Source: GCA-002862325 sp036339295
GTDB lineage: Bacteria; Planctomycetota; Phycisphaerae; Phycisphaerales; SM1A02
Direction: 5' to 3'
Length of the DNA: 52,036 nucleotides
Assembly: GCA_036339295.1 (NCBI GenBank)
Contig: JAYZBK010000174.1
Span: 1 to 52,036 of the forward strand
How positions within the stretch are numbered: position 1 is the stretch's first letter; each line of letters opens with the position of its first letter. The notes beneath the pieces are model-generated. The model worked only from the letters and a program-made list of their open reading frames with translations, did no database searches and was not told the origin of the DNA. The position numbers and the translations under genes were made by a program. This document shows positions 25,989-34,400 of the stretch, piece after piece.

Positions 25989-26621
25989 ATGGACGATTGG
26001 AACGCCATCGTGCGCCCACCGGGTTCCCGGAAGCTCGTACTCGGGAGTGCCAGCCCCCGCCGGCTGGAGATGCTTCGTGGCGTGGGTTTCGACGTCGAGT
26101 CCCGGCCGCCACCGATCGACGACGGTGCCGTCCGGGTCTGGCGGGGAAGTCCGGCGGACACGGTGCTTTCGCTCGCCTGGTTCAAGGCGGCCCAGATGAA
26201 CGACCTGGACGAGGGGGATGTGGGTCTCGCGGCCGACACCGTCTGCGTGGTGGGAGGCCGGATCCTCGGCAAGCCTCGGGATCGACGGGACGCCCGCGGC
26301 ATGTTGACCGCGCTGCAGGACGGGCCGCACACCACCATCACGGGCGTGTGCATCGTGATGAAGGGGCGGACGAGGCTTCTCTTCACGGATTCGTCGACCG
26401 TCGAGGTCGACCGGATTCCCTCCGAGACGCTCGACGCCTACCTGGACGGCGGTGAGTGGCGTGGAAAGGCGGGGGGCTACAACCTCGTCGACCGGGTCGA
26501 CGACGGCTGGCCGATCCGGTGCGTCGGTGATCCCGACACCGTCATGGGACTGCCGATGCGTCGACTTCGTCCTCTCCTCGAGCGCCTATGCGGCGGGCCG
26601 GGCCCTGGGCGGACACCATGA
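25989..26621 (+). CDS. maf: Maf-like nucleoside triphosphate pyrophosphatase
   Basis: This 210-residue protein has the Maf signatures: LVLGSASPRRLEMLR (residues 17-30), the catalytic acid Asp83 in AADTV, GKPRDRRDARGML, and GKAGGYNLVD. Maf enzymes hydrolyse canonical or modified NTPs such as dTTP, UTP or m7GTP to monophosphates; the exact specificity cannot be told here. It shares a 4-nt ATGA overlap with the downstream membrane protein gene. It is divergent from the kinase gene, with about 160 nt between the two starts. Confidence 0.9.
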   Translation: MDDWNAIVRPPGSRKLVLGSASPRRLEMLRGVGFDVESRPPPIDDGAVRVWRGSPADTVLSLAWFKAAQMNDLDEGDVGLAADTVCVVGGRILGKPRDRRDARGMLTALQDGPHTTITGVCIVMKGRTRLLFTDSSTVEVDRIPSETLDAYLDGGEWRGKAGGYNLVDRVDDGWPIRCVGDPDTVMGLPMRRLRPLLERLCGGPGPGRTP

Positions 26622-27067
26622 TGCCCGCGACCGCCTCGGGAAACACGGTCGTCGCGGCCGTGCTCGCCTCGCCATGGTGGACGATCCCCGCCGCGATCCT
26701 CCTCGTCGCGATCGGGGCGTGGTACTGGCGACGGCTCGGGCGAGGATCGGTTCCTCGCGTGCGTCGCCGGATCCGTCGCGCCAGTCTCGCGGTCGTCGCG
26801 TTCGGCCTGGTCATGATCGTGATCGGCGCCTCGCTGCTCGACCCGGCCGACCGGTCCTACGCCTACCTCCTTTCCTGGGCCGCCGTCCTGGTGGCCGTCG
26901 TGATGATGGTGCTCCTCGCCGCCCTCGACGCCCTCGTGACCGTCCGCCTGCACCAGAGGAGCATCGACCGTCGCCTGCTCCGGGACGCCTTCCGGTTGCG
27001 CGGGGCGATCGCGGATCGCGACCCGGAAGCGTCGTCGCGGTCGTCGGACGGGGATCCGCGATCCTGA
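26618..27067 (+). CDS. Small integral membrane protein, function unknown
   Basis: I do not recognise this 149-residue protein. It shows three hydrophobic segments (near residues 13-30, 52-70 and 79-100) and a basic, hydrophilic C-terminus. The start at 26618 overlaps the maf stop in an ATGA, which supports it over the in-frame ATG at 26588. Co-translation with maf and position just before hldE suggest a shared transcript, but no function follows. Confidence 0.65.
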   Translation: MMPATASGNTVVAAVLASPWWTIPAAILLVAIGAWYWRRLGRGSVPRVRRRIRRASLAVVAFGLVMIVIGASLLDPADRSYAYLLSWAAVLVAVVMMVLLAALDALVTVRLHQRSIDRRLLRDAFRLRGAIADRDPEASSRSSDGDPRS

Positions 27068-27099
27068 GTCGGCCTCGGCAATCGGAGTACCCTGTCATC

Positions 27100-28653
27100 G
27101 TGAAGACCCCAAGCTATTCAACCGCCGGGGAGCCGAGTCCGGGCTTCATGGAGGCCGTCTCGACCCTCGAGGGCGGGCGCGTCCTGCTGGTCGGCGACTA
27201 CATGCTCGACGAGACCGTCCGCGGCGCCGCCGAGCGACTCAGTCCCGACGCCCCCGTGCCGGTGCTCGCCGTCGACGGGGAGTCCGGCTTCGAGCGACGC
27301 CCGGGAGGCGCGGGCAACGTCGCCGGCTGCCTCCGCGGACTCGAGTGCGAAGTCGCGGTCGTCGGTCTCGTCGGCGACGACGATGCCGGTCGTCACCTGA
27401 GGACGGCGCTCGAGGCCGCGGGCTGCGACGCGGGCGGGCTCGTGGTGGATCCCGACCGACCGACGACGTTGAAGCGGAGCCTCGTGGGTCTCGCCCAGCA
27501 TCGTCACCCCCAGAAGATGTTCCGGATGGACGTCGAACGACGGGATCCCGCGTCGCCGGCGATGATCGACCGGTTGATGGAGGCGGTCGAGGATCGGCTC
27601 GACCGGGTCGACGTCGTCTGCCTCGAGGACTACGCCAAGGGCGCCTGCCCTCCGGATCTCTGCCGGCGACTCGTCGCGGCCTGCCGGGATCGAGGAATCC
27701 CGCTGCTCGTCGACCCGGCGGCGATCTCCAGCTACGAGCGATACGCCGGTGCCACGCTGGTGACGCCGAATCGCAGCGAAGCCGAGCTGGCGTCCGGAAG
27801 GCGTGGCGGGCTTCGAACGGATCTCGAGGCGGCGGCGGACATCGCCCGACAGCTTCGCGCCGACCATCGACTCGACGCGGTCGTGATCACCCTCGACCGC
27901 GACGGCGCGATGCTCGCGACCGAGGACGGTTGCGTCCACATGCCCACCGAGGCCCGGGCCGTCTACGACGTGACCGGTGCGGGCGACATGGTGCTCGCCT
28001 CGCTGGCGGCGGCACGGTGTCGCGGGTTCGGCGGGGTGGAGGCCGTCCGCCTCGCGAACCTGGCCGCCGGCATCGAGGTGGAGCTGATCGGCGCCCAACC
28101 GGTGCCCCTCACGGACCTGAGGCACGCGGCCCTTCGGGCGTGCGGCGCGGGCCGGGGCAAGGTCCGGACCCTCGATCACCTCGGCCTCGAGCTCGAGATC
28201 CATCGACGGGACGGGCGGAGGATCGTCCTCACCAACGGCTGCTTCGACGTGATCCATGCGGGACATGTCGCGTACCTCAAGGAGGCCCGCGACCAGGGCG
28301 ATCTCCTCGTCGTCGGGATCAACGCCGACGCCTCCGTCCGGTCGCTCAAGGGCGAGGAACGGCCGATCTTCAACGAGACCGAGCGGCTCGAGGTGCTGGA
28401 GGAGTTCCAGTCGATCGACTATCTCGTCGTGTTCGAGGAGCCCACGGCCCATGCCCTGGTCGAGGCGGTCCGACCGGACGTCTACGTGAAGGGCGGCGAC
28501 TACCGGGTGGAGGAGATCGCCGAACACGATCTCGTCCGCGAGCTTGGGATCGAGGTCCGCGTCCTCGCGAATCGACCCGGGCTCGGCTCGACCGCGATCA
28601 TCGACCGGCTGAAGTCCGAAGACGCGGTCACGGACGTCCGGGAACGAGGCTGA
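27100..28653 (+). CDS. hldE: Bifunctional heptose-7-phosphate kinase / heptose-1-phosphate adenylyltransferase
   Basis: This 517-residue protein joins a PfkB-type sugar kinase (VGDYMLDE near residue 31, GGAGNVA, and the catalytic TGAGD at 292-296) to a C-terminal nucleotidyltransferase (TNGCFDVIHAGHVAYL at 378-393, NETERLEVLE). HldE makes ADP-activated heptose for lipopolysaccharide core or related glycans, and its products can also signal to eukaryotic hosts. The start is taken as GTG at 27100, with GGAG 12 nt upstream; an ATG at 27148 would drop 16 unconserved residues. No other heptose gene lies in the window. Confidence 0.92.
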   Translation: MKTPSYSTAGEPSPGFMEAVSTLEGGRVLLVGDYMLDETVRGAAERLSPDAPVPVLAVDGESGFERRPGGAGNVAGCLRGLECEVAVVGLVGDDDAGRHLRTALEAAGCDAGGLVVDPDRPTTLKRSLVGLAQHRHPQKMFRMDVERRDPASPAMIDRLMEAVEDRLDRVDVVCLEDYAKGACPPDLCRRLVAACRDRGIPLLVDPAAISSYERYAGATLVTPNRSEAELASGRRGGLRTDLEAAADIARQLRADHRLDAVVITLDRDGAMLATEDGCVHMPTEARAVYDVTGAGDMVLASLAAARCRGFGGVEAVRLANLAAGIEVELIGAQPVPLTDLRHAALRACGAGRGKVRTLDHLGLELEIHRRDGRRIVLTNGCFDVIHAGHVAYLKEARDQGDLLVVGINADASVRSLKGEERPIFNETERLEVLEEFQSIDYLVVFEEPTAHALVEAVRPDVYVKGGDYRVEEIAEHDLVRELGIEVRVLANRPGLGSTAIIDRLKSEDAVTDVRERG

Positions 28654-28687
28654 GGCTCGTCGGGATCGTTCCGAGTCGCGGTTTCCA

Positions 28688-28716
28688 TTGGCGGAACCTG
28701 CTGCTTGGTAGATACT
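28688..28716 (+). promoter_or_regulatory. Candidate promoter of the small lipoprotein gene
   Basis: TTGGCG (28688-28693), a 17-nt spacer and GATACT (28711-28716) each match consensus at 4 of 6 positions. Transcription would begin about 4 nt before the ATG at 28727, so the mRNA would be almost leaderless. Confidence 0.3.
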
Positions 28717-28726
28717 TGCGCCTCGC

Positions 28727-29113
28727 ATGAAGAAGCACCCAGACACGATCCGTACTCCGAGGGGCCGGCGCCAGGGGCGCCTGGTCGCGCTCGTCCTGCC
28801 TGCACTCCTCGCCCTGCCGGCGTGCGAGACGGCCACGAAGGACGCCCAGCCGGTCTCGGTGCGTGCCGCGGAGGTCCGGCCGGTCCTGGTCCTCCCCAGC
28901 CCGATGGTGCTTGATCTGGCGTCCCAGAGCGGACTTCCGGTCTCGCCCCCGTCCGGACGGAGCGACCACCGCCTCGGTGGGGCCCCGATCGGCACCGGGG
29001 GGCCTTCCGTCGCGATCGTCGAGGTCCGGGACGACCAGAGGATCGTGAACGGGCGGGTCTACAACCAGACGAGGTGGCGGACGCGGACGGGGAACGTTCG
29101 AAGCGGGCGTTGA
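28727..29113 (+). CDS. Small lipoprotein, function unknown
   Basis: This 128-residue protein has a lipoprotein signal: a basic N-terminus, hydrophobic ALVLPALLALPA and Cys33 in the lipobox LPAC. The mature part has no recognised domain; it is rich in Pro, Val and Arg. It stands alone between hldE and the HU gene. Codon use matches the neighbours. Confidence 0.65.
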   Translation: MKKHPDTIRTPRGRRQGRLVALVLPALLALPACETATKDAQPVSVRAAEVRPVLVLPSPMVLDLASQSGLPVSPPSGRSDHRLGGAPIGTGGPSVAIVEVRDDQRIVNGRVYNQTRWRTRTGNVRSGR

Positions 29114-29177
29114 CCGCCGATTCTGGCCTCTGAACCCTAAGTCTCCGCCAATGGGGGAGTTGTCACCCGGTTGATCC

Positions 29178-29206
29178 TTGACATCGGGATCCCGAGGCTG
29201 TGACAT
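29178..29206 (+). promoter_or_regulatory. Candidate promoter of the HU-like gene
   Basis: A perfect TTGACA (29178-29183) is followed by a 17-nt spacer and TGACAT (29201-29206, 3 of 6). The predicted leader to the ATG at 29260 is about 45 nt. Confidence 0.45.
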
Positions 29207-29259
29207 GGGGGAAATTCGAGGCCGGGGTAGAGAGTCAACTGCACAAAGGGATGTCCGAC

Positions 29260-29607
29260 ATGACCACGGAAACGCACGCCCAGATCACGGAAACCGAGGT
29301 CGCGGAAGAGCGGTCGCGAACGACGACGAAGAAGGAGATGGTGGACCGGATCGCGGCGAGCACCCAGCAGTCGCGGTCGGACGTGAAGCGGACGATCCAG
29401 GCGTTCCTCGACGAGGTGATCGAGGAACTCGGTCGTGGCAACCGGCTCGAGTTCCGGGATTTCGGCGTCTTCGAGATCCGCGAGCGGGCGCCCCGGCAGG
29501 CGCAGAACCCGAAGACGCTCGAGCGGGTCGACGTGCCCGCACGTCGCACGGTCAAGTTCAAGACCGGACGACTGATGAAGAACAAGGTCGAGGGGACCGA
29601 GGTCTGA
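29260..29607 (+). CDS. HU/IHF family DNA-binding protein
   Basis: This 115-residue nucleoid protein has an acidic N-terminal extension of about 20 residues before the HU fold, which starts TTKKEMVDRIA. The dimerisation helices contain VKRTIQAFLDEVIEEL, and the beta-arm region has RLEFRDFGVFEIRERAPR, then the arm sequence QNPKTLE and a closing PARRTVKFKTGR. The start at 29260 is favoured by AAAGGG at 29245-29250, nine bases upstream; the ATG at 29251 abuts that element. It has its own promoter and terminator and precedes dnaB. HU and IHF types cannot be told apart by eye. Confidence 0.9.
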   Translation: MTTETHAQITETEVAEERSRTTTKKEMVDRIAASTQQSRSDVKRTIQAFLDEVIEELGRGNRLEFRDFGVFEIRERAPRQAQNPKTLERVDVPARRTVKFKTGRLMKNKVEGTEV

Positions 29608-29695
29608 ATCGCCGCGTGAGCGGCGTCGCGCGTCGATGACCACGGCGGCGATCGGGGCTCCGACTCGCGGCGTGTGGAAGACGATCCGGTCGAAC

Positions 29696-29720
29696 GAGGC
29701 CCGCAGGCATCGCGGGCCTC
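29696..29720 (+). terminator. Terminator-like hairpin after the HU-like gene
   Basis: A perfect 9-bp stem (29696-29704 GAGGCCCGC with 29712-29720) and a 7-nt loop are followed by TCTC rather than a T run. It lies 88 nt past the HU stop and 21 nt before the dnaB start. It may end the HU transcript or control read-through. Confidence 0.5.
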
Positions 29721-29741
29721 TCTCGTGCACAATGGACTCCG

Positions 29742-31235
29742 ATGTCAGACGTTCAAGGCGGAAAGTCTCGTAGGGAATCGGCGCGAGGGGCCCGCGAGGG
29801 TCGCTCGCCCATGAGGATGGCGGAGCTCTCGAGGCTCGCCGAGGCGATCCCGCCGCATGCGCTCGAGGCCGAGGTCTCCCTGCTGGGGTCGATGCTTCTG
29901 GAGCCCGCGGTCGTCGCGGACCTCCTCGGAATCCTCAAGGACGGGCAGGACTTCCACCGGCCCGCCCACTCGATCCTGTTCGACGTCATGGTGGGGTGCT
30001 ACGAAGAGTCGAGCACCATCGACGTCATCCAGGTCAACCAGAAGCTGTCGGACCAGGGGCTGCTCGATGAGATCGGCGGTCTCGACTACCTCGTCCATCT
30101 CGCCGAGAGCGTGCCGTCGGCGGCCAACGCGACGCGGTACGCCCGCATGGTTCGCGAGAAGGCGACGCTCCGCGAGCTCATCTCGGCGGCGGGGGAGACG
30201 CTTCGCGACGCCCACTCCGGGGATCTCGAGGTGGCGCAGGTCCTCGAGGACGCGGAGCAGCGGATCTTCAAGATCGCGCAGCACCGGGAGCAGCAGTCGG
30301 CGACGAGCCTTCGCGACCTGGTGACGGAGGTGATGAAGTCGCTCGAGGACTCGGATGCCGGCAACGGCGTGCCCTGCGGATTCACCGAACTGGACGGCAT
30401 GCTCAATGGCCTGCAGCCGGGGGAGCTCCTCATCCTCGCGGCCCGCCCCTCCATGGGCAAGACGGCCTTCGCCCTGAACATCGCGGAGCAGATGGGGATC
30501 GCGGGCCATGGCGTCGGCATCTTCAGCCTCGAGATGGGAAAGCAGCAGCTCGTCCAGCGGATGCTGTGCGCCCGAGGTCGCATCGACTCGCAGAGGATGC
30601 GGCGGAGCACCCTTCGCGAGGACGACTACAAGCGGCTGATGGCCGCCTGCGGGGACCTCGAGAACGCTCCCATCTACATCGACGACACGCCCGGGCTCTC
30701 GCTGCTCCAGTTGCGATCGAAGGCGCGGCGGATGAAGGACAAGCACGACATCTCGGCGATCGTCATCGACTACCTGCAGCTCATGAGTGCCGGCGGACGG
30801 GTGGAGAGTCGCCAGATCGAGGTCTCGGAGATCAGCCGGGGCGTCAAGGCGATGGCTCGCGAGCTGAAGGTGCCCGTGCTCTGCCTCAGCCAGCTCAACC
30901 GCGCCGCGGAGCAGCGGGAGGGCCATCGGCCGCGGATGAGCGACCTGCGCGAATCCGGTTCGATCGAGCAGGATGCGGACGTGGTGATGATGCTCCACCG
31001 CGAGGAGTACTACCACCGGGGCGATCCGGACTGGCTCGACCAGAATCCCGACAAGCAGGGCGTCGCCGAGGTCATCGTCGCGAAGCAGCGGAACGGACCG
31101 ACCGGCGTCGTGAACCTCGCGTGGGATGCCGCGAGCACCAAGTTCCACGATCTCAGCTTCGCCTCGCCGCCCCCGGAACATGCGCCGGCCTCGGGCGGGG
31201 ACGGTTGGGCGGACGCCGGCGGCCTGCCCGCCTGA
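29742..31235 (+). CDS. dnaB: Replicative DNA helicase DnaB
   Basis: This 497-residue hexameric helicase unwinds DNA at the replication fork and loads primase. It has the N-terminal collar domain (PPHALEAEVSLLGSMLL, residues 37-53), a linker, and a RecA-like domain with Walker A ARPSMGKT at 234-241. The Walker B strand is IVIDYLQLM, and an SQLNRAAEQR to DLRESGSIEQDAD block carries the arginine-finger and sensor regions. The first 25 residues are basic and unconserved, so an internal ATG at 29811 is possible. No intein is present, and the length is normal. Confidence 0.95.
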   Translation: MSDVQGGKSRRESARGAREGRSPMRMAELSRLAEAIPPHALEAEVSLLGSMLLEPAVVADLLGILKDGQDFHRPAHSILFDVMVGCYEESSTIDVIQVNQKLSDQGLLDEIGGLDYLVHLAESVPSAANATRYARMVREKATLRELISAAGETLRDAHSGDLEVAQVLEDAEQRIFKIAQHREQQSATSLRDLVTEVMKSLEDSDAGNGVPCGFTELDGMLNGLQPGELLILAARPSMGKTAFALNIAEQMGIAGHGVGIFSLEMGKQQLVQRMLCARGRIDSQRMRRSTLREDDYKRLMAACGDLENAPIYIDDTPGLSLLQLRSKARRMKDKHDISAIVIDYLQLMSAGGRVESRQIEVSEISRGVKAMARELKVPVLCLSQLNRAAEQREGHRPRMSDLRESGSIEQDADVVMMLHREEYYHRGDPDWLDQNPDKQGVAEVIVAKQRNGPTGVVNLAWDAASTKFHDLSFASPPPEHAPASGGDGWADAGGLPA

Positions 31236-31284
31236 GGCGGTTCGACTCGGTCGGGTGCGGGTCGAGGTAGGATGACCCCATCGC

Positions 31285-31869
31285 ATGGACGACCCTCGGA
31301 ACGAAGAACTCCGTGGTCTGGTGGCGGACGCCGGGCGTGGAGACGAGACGGCCTGGCGAAGGCTCGTCGAGCTCACGGCGCCGCGCCTCTTCGCGGTCGT
31401 TCGTGCCCAGTGCCGCAACGAGGAACTCGCCGAGGAGATCGTCCAGTCGACCTTCACCTCCGTGGTCGAGAAGCTGGACGGCTACACCGAGGACGGGCGG
31501 TTCGAGGCGTGGCTGACGCGGATCGCGATCAACCGCCTGCGGGACGAGATGAGGCGTCGGGGCCGCCAGGCGATCTCGGCCGATGAGCAGACGATCGTGG
31601 GCCTGGCCGGAGCCGCGGAGCCGGCGCCCCCGGATTCCGGGAGGTCGGGCGGGATCGATCTCCGTTCGGCCCTCGACCAGCTCTCGGATGCCGACCGCGA
31701 GATCATCCACCTCCGGCACGTCAGCGGGCTGAGCTTCAAGGAGATGGCCGACGTGCTCGGCAGTCCGGTCGGGACGCTCCTCGCCCGGCATCATCGAGCC
31801 CTCAAGAAGCTGCGAACGCTGCTCCCGGAGGATCCGCCGGAAGGCTCCGGAGGGGGGCGAGAGCCGTGA
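31285..31869 (+). CDS. ECF-type RNA polymerase sigma factor
   Basis: This 194-residue sigma factor has region 2 (RLFAVVRAQCRNEELAEEIVQ, then FEAWLTRIAINRLRDEMRRR) and region 4 (LSDADREIIHLRHVSGLSF, then EMADVLGSPVGTLLARHHRAL), joined by a short linker with a Pro/Gly stretch. There is no sigma-1.1 or region 3, as in ECF factors. The ATG at 31285 is 49 nt after dnaB. The next gene, 103 nt on, encodes a single-pass membrane protein that may be its anti-sigma factor. The promoters it reads are unknown; the downstream transporter is the likeliest target. Confidence 0.9.
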   Translation: MDDPRNEELRGLVADAGRGDETAWRRLVELTAPRLFAVVRAQCRNEELAEEIVQSTFTSVVEKLDGYTEDGRFEAWLTRIAINRLRDEMRRRGRQAISADEQTIVGLAGAAEPAPPDSGRSGGIDLRSALDQLSDADREIIHLRHVSGLSFKEMADVLGSPVGTLLARHHRALKKLRTLLPEDPPEGSGGGREP

Positions 31870-31972
31870 AGGGCGACACCGAGGTCCGAGAACCAGGAAC
31901 TTCCCTTGAACGGCCGCAATCCCGCGGCGGTTCGTGCGTTCGGAAACAGGATCCCGTGCCGGAGATCATTGG

Positions 31973-32536
31973 ATGAGCGAACCCAACCCCGAGCCATCCC
32001 CTCACGACGCCCCGGCGTCCGAGGCGTCGCTCCCCGCCGAGCTGCGGGCGATCGACGTGCGACTCGCCGAGTCGCTCGCTTCGCTCGAGGACGACGTGCC
32101 GCCCGGCCTCGTCGACCGACTGGTGGATTCGACGACCCCCGGGCTTCCCGCCCGGGTCCTTCCCTTCGATCCGGCATCGTCGGAAGCCACCGTCACCGGC
32201 GGCCGGCGGGTTCGCCAGCCCTGGATCGCGTGGGCCGCGTTGATCCTCGTGTCGGTCCTCTCGTACGTCGCGGTCCAGCGGGGAACCTCGCCGGCCGAGC
32301 GCATCGAGACGACCCTCGCGGTGGACGACCCGGGAACGTTCGAGATCGAACGGCCGGGAGCCTCCGAGGCGATGCTCGTGGCCGTGCTCGAACCCGAGGA
32401 GGACTGGTTCGAGTTCGACGCCGGATTCGGGGACGCCATCGATCCCGAGATCGGGACGGTGCTCATGACCCGGACCTTCGGAGTCGACGACCTCAGTGGC
32501 GACATGATCGCGATGCTGGGAGGTCCGTCCTCGTGA
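31973..32536 (+). CDS. Single-pass membrane protein, putative anti-sigma factor
   Basis: This 187-residue protein has a soluble N-terminal part (1-80) with a short helical segment, LPAELRAIDVRLAESLASLE, and one membrane span at 83-102 (WIAWAALILVSVLSYVAVQ). An acidic periplasmic part of about 85 residues follows. The topology and place just behind an ECF sigma gene suggest an anti-sigma factor, but it lacks the HxxxCxxC zinc motif, so this is inference. The ATG at 31973 has GGAG 9 nt upstream. It overlaps the next gene by a GTGA. Confidence 0.6.
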   Translation: MSEPNPEPSPHDAPASEASLPAELRAIDVRLAESLASLEDDVPPGLVDRLVDSTTPGLPARVLPFDPASSEATVTGGRRVRQPWIAWAALILVSVLSYVAVQRGTSPAERIETTLAVDDPGTFEIERPGASEAMLVAVLEPEEDWFEFDAGFGDAIDPEIGTVLMTRTFGVDDLSGDMIAMLGGPSS

Positions 32537-33288
32537 GCAGCCTCCATCGCCCCGAGTCGTTCCTCTCCATCACGATCCTCCTCTTCGTCCTTGCCGTCGG
32601 TGGCGCCTCCGCCCCGGGTGGGCAGGACGACGGTGGCACCGTTTCCGACCGCCCCGACATCGTCGATCGCGAACCGCCTCGAAAGCCCCGGCGGGGACGC
32701 GGACCGATGTCGACCGAGGACTACGACCGGCTCATCGCGGTCGCGGACGACATCTCGCCCGAGTGGGCTTCCTCGCTCCGGGCCCGCCTCGGCGAGGATC
32801 CGGAGAACGCCCGTGCCGACATGAGGCGATACGGCCGGAGGCTCTTCGGCCTGGCCATGCTCAAGGACACCAATCCCGAGCTCTACAAGGTTCGGATCGC
32901 CGAGCTGGCCCTGAAGAAGGGCATTCGCGACCAGGCGACGAGGTACCACGCGATCCTCGCGACCGACCCCGGCCAGGCCGAGGTCATCGCGAGCTCCCTG
33001 AAGGAGATGGTCGCCGAGAGCGTGGACCTCGAACTTCGAGCCAGGGCGCTCGAGCTCAAGGCCCTCGACCAGGCGGTTCGCGAGCTCCGGGATCGACTGA
33101 TGTCGGAGGTCACCGACTCGAATCAGAAGGCGGAGCGGATCTGGCAGGAGCTGCTCGCGGAGCCGCTGGGCGACGACGAGGAGATGGGGCCGCTCGACGG
33201 ACTCCGCCTCGGGCCGGGAGGCTCGTCGGATCGAGACGGGTCGAGGAGAACGCCCGCCAGCGGCGCCGACGGCGGCGATCGCGGGTGA
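32533..33288 (+). CDS. Secreted helical protein of the sigma-factor operon
   Basis: This 251-residue protein has a signal peptide (FLSITILLFVLAVGGASA, residues 10-27), a Pro/Arg-rich linker, and a helical region (about 58-205) rich in Glu, Arg, Ala and Leu. The C-terminus is a Gly/Ser/Asp/Arg-rich low-complexity tail. No family was recognised; the layout is a little like the CpxP/Spy or heavy-metal-sensor helical proteins that follow sigma/anti-sigma pairs. The start is GTG, overlapping the preceding stop (GTGA), and its own stop overlaps the next start in the same way. Confidence 0.62.
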   Translation: MSSLHRPESFLSITILLFVLAVGGASAPGGQDDGGTVSDRPDIVDREPPRKPRRGRGPMSTEDYDRLIAVADDISPEWASSLRARLGEDPENARADMRRYGRRLFGLAMLKDTNPELYKVRIAELALKKGIRDQATRYHAILATDPGQAEVIASSLKEMVAESVDLELRARALELKALDQAVRELRDRLMSEVTDSNQKAERIWQELLAEPLGDDEEMGPLDGLRLGPGGSSDRDGSRRTPASGADGGDRG

Positions 33289-34346
33289 GCGACGCGTCCG
33301 CCAGCGTCGGTCATCGACCCCCAACACCAGCTCGCCGCTCGATGAGCCTCCGGTCGCACCGCGGGGTGGGACGCCTCGTCCTCGGGCCCGCCACGCTGCT
33401 CGTCGTCATCCTCGCCTGCTTCGCTTCGCTCCCGTGGACGCTCGGCCAGGTCGAGGTGGCGGGGGACTCCCCCGGCGCGACTCCGAGCGTCGAACTCCGC
33501 TACGAGGCGGGCGATCTCGAATTCAACGACCTCCCACCGTGGCCGATCGCGATCGATCCCGGGGTCGCGACCCGGATGGCGGCCACCACGGAGGCCGGCG
33601 GCTACGTGCCGGATCGGTGGCTCGGGACGGATCCGTTCGGCCGGAGCGTGCTGGTGAGGGTGCTGCTCGGAGGTGCCGTCAGTCTCGGCATCGGCCTGGC
33701 GGCCGCGGTGCTCGCCGTGGTCACCGGGACGCTGGTCGGGGGGATGGCGGGCTTCATCGGGGGCCGCTTCGACGCCGTCACCATGCGGATCGTGGACATC
33801 CTCTACGGACTTCCGTACATCCTCCTGGTCGTGCTGGTCTCCGTGGCCGCGGACGGGCGCGGCTCGAGACGCGCCCTCGACCCGAGCTCCGCGTCGCGGC
33901 AGGCGTGGAACGTGGCCATCCTGCTCGTCGCGATCGGTGGCGTGGGATGGCTGACGACCGCCCGTGTCGTGCGAGGCCAGGTCCTCAGTCTCCGTGAACA
34001 ACCGTTCATGGAGGCGTGCCGGGCCCAGGGAATGGGCCCGGTCCGGCAGTTCACGCGACACCTTCTCCCCAATCTCGTGGGCCCCATCGTGGTCTACGGG
34101 ACGCTGGCGATCCCCGCGGCGATCCTCTCCGAGAGCTTTCTCAGCTTCCTCGGGATCGGGGTCGAGGCGCCCCTGCCCAGCTGGGGCAACCTCGCCAGCG
34201 ACGGCCTGGGCGAACTCAACGCACCGAAGTCCCGCTGGTGGCTCCTCCTCTGGCCGTGCCTCCTCATCGCGATCACGCTGGTCAGCCTCAATCTCGTGGG
34301 GGACCGGCTCAAGGCGAGGTTTGATCCCGCGGACGGGTCCGCGTAG
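33285..34346 (+). CDS. ABC transporter permease, OppC/DppC type (first copy)
   Basis: This 353-residue permease of the peptide/nickel class starts at GTG 33285, overlapping the preceding stop (GTGA). An ATG at 33342 would give 334 residues. After a first membrane segment comes a periplasmic stretch and the OppC landmark LGTDPFGRSVLVRVLLGG. The permease core follows with the EAA loop QPFMEACRAQGMGPVRQFTRHLLPN, broken here into parts: PFMEACRAQGMG and RHLLPNLVGP, then ILSESFLSFLGIG. It sits upstream of the binding-protein gene, apart from the second OppC-like gene, and is tied to the sigma-factor genes. Confidence 0.88.
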   Translation: MSDASASVGHRPPTPARRSMSLRSHRGVGRLVLGPATLLVVILACFASLPWTLGQVEVAGDSPGATPSVELRYEAGDLEFNDLPPWPIAIDPGVATRMAATTEAGGYVPDRWLGTDPFGRSVLVRVLLGGAVSLGIGLAAAVLAVVTGTLVGGMAGFIGGRFDAVTMRIVDILYGLPYILLVVLVSVAADGRGSRRALDPSSASRQAWNVAILLVAIGGVGWLTTARVVRGQVLSLREQPFMEACRAQGMGPVRQFTRHLLPNLVGPIVVYGTLAIPAAILSESFLSFLGIGVEAPLPSWGNLASDGLGELNAPKSRWWLLLWPCLLIAITLVSLNLVGDRLKARFDPADGSA

Positions 34347-34351
34347 CCTGC

Positions 34352-34380
34352 AGGGCCCTGGCGGGGCCGTGCCAGGCCCT
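34352..34380 (+). other. Hairpin between first permease and binding-protein gene
   Basis: AGGGCC-C-TGGC (34352-34362) pairs with GCCA-GGCCCT (34371-34380), a 10-bp stem with one bulged C and an 8-nt loop. It could end the upstream transcript or stabilise the binding-protein mRNA so that it is made in excess. Confidence 0.45.
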
Positions 34381-34400
34381 CTTCGATCGGAAAGACGCTC

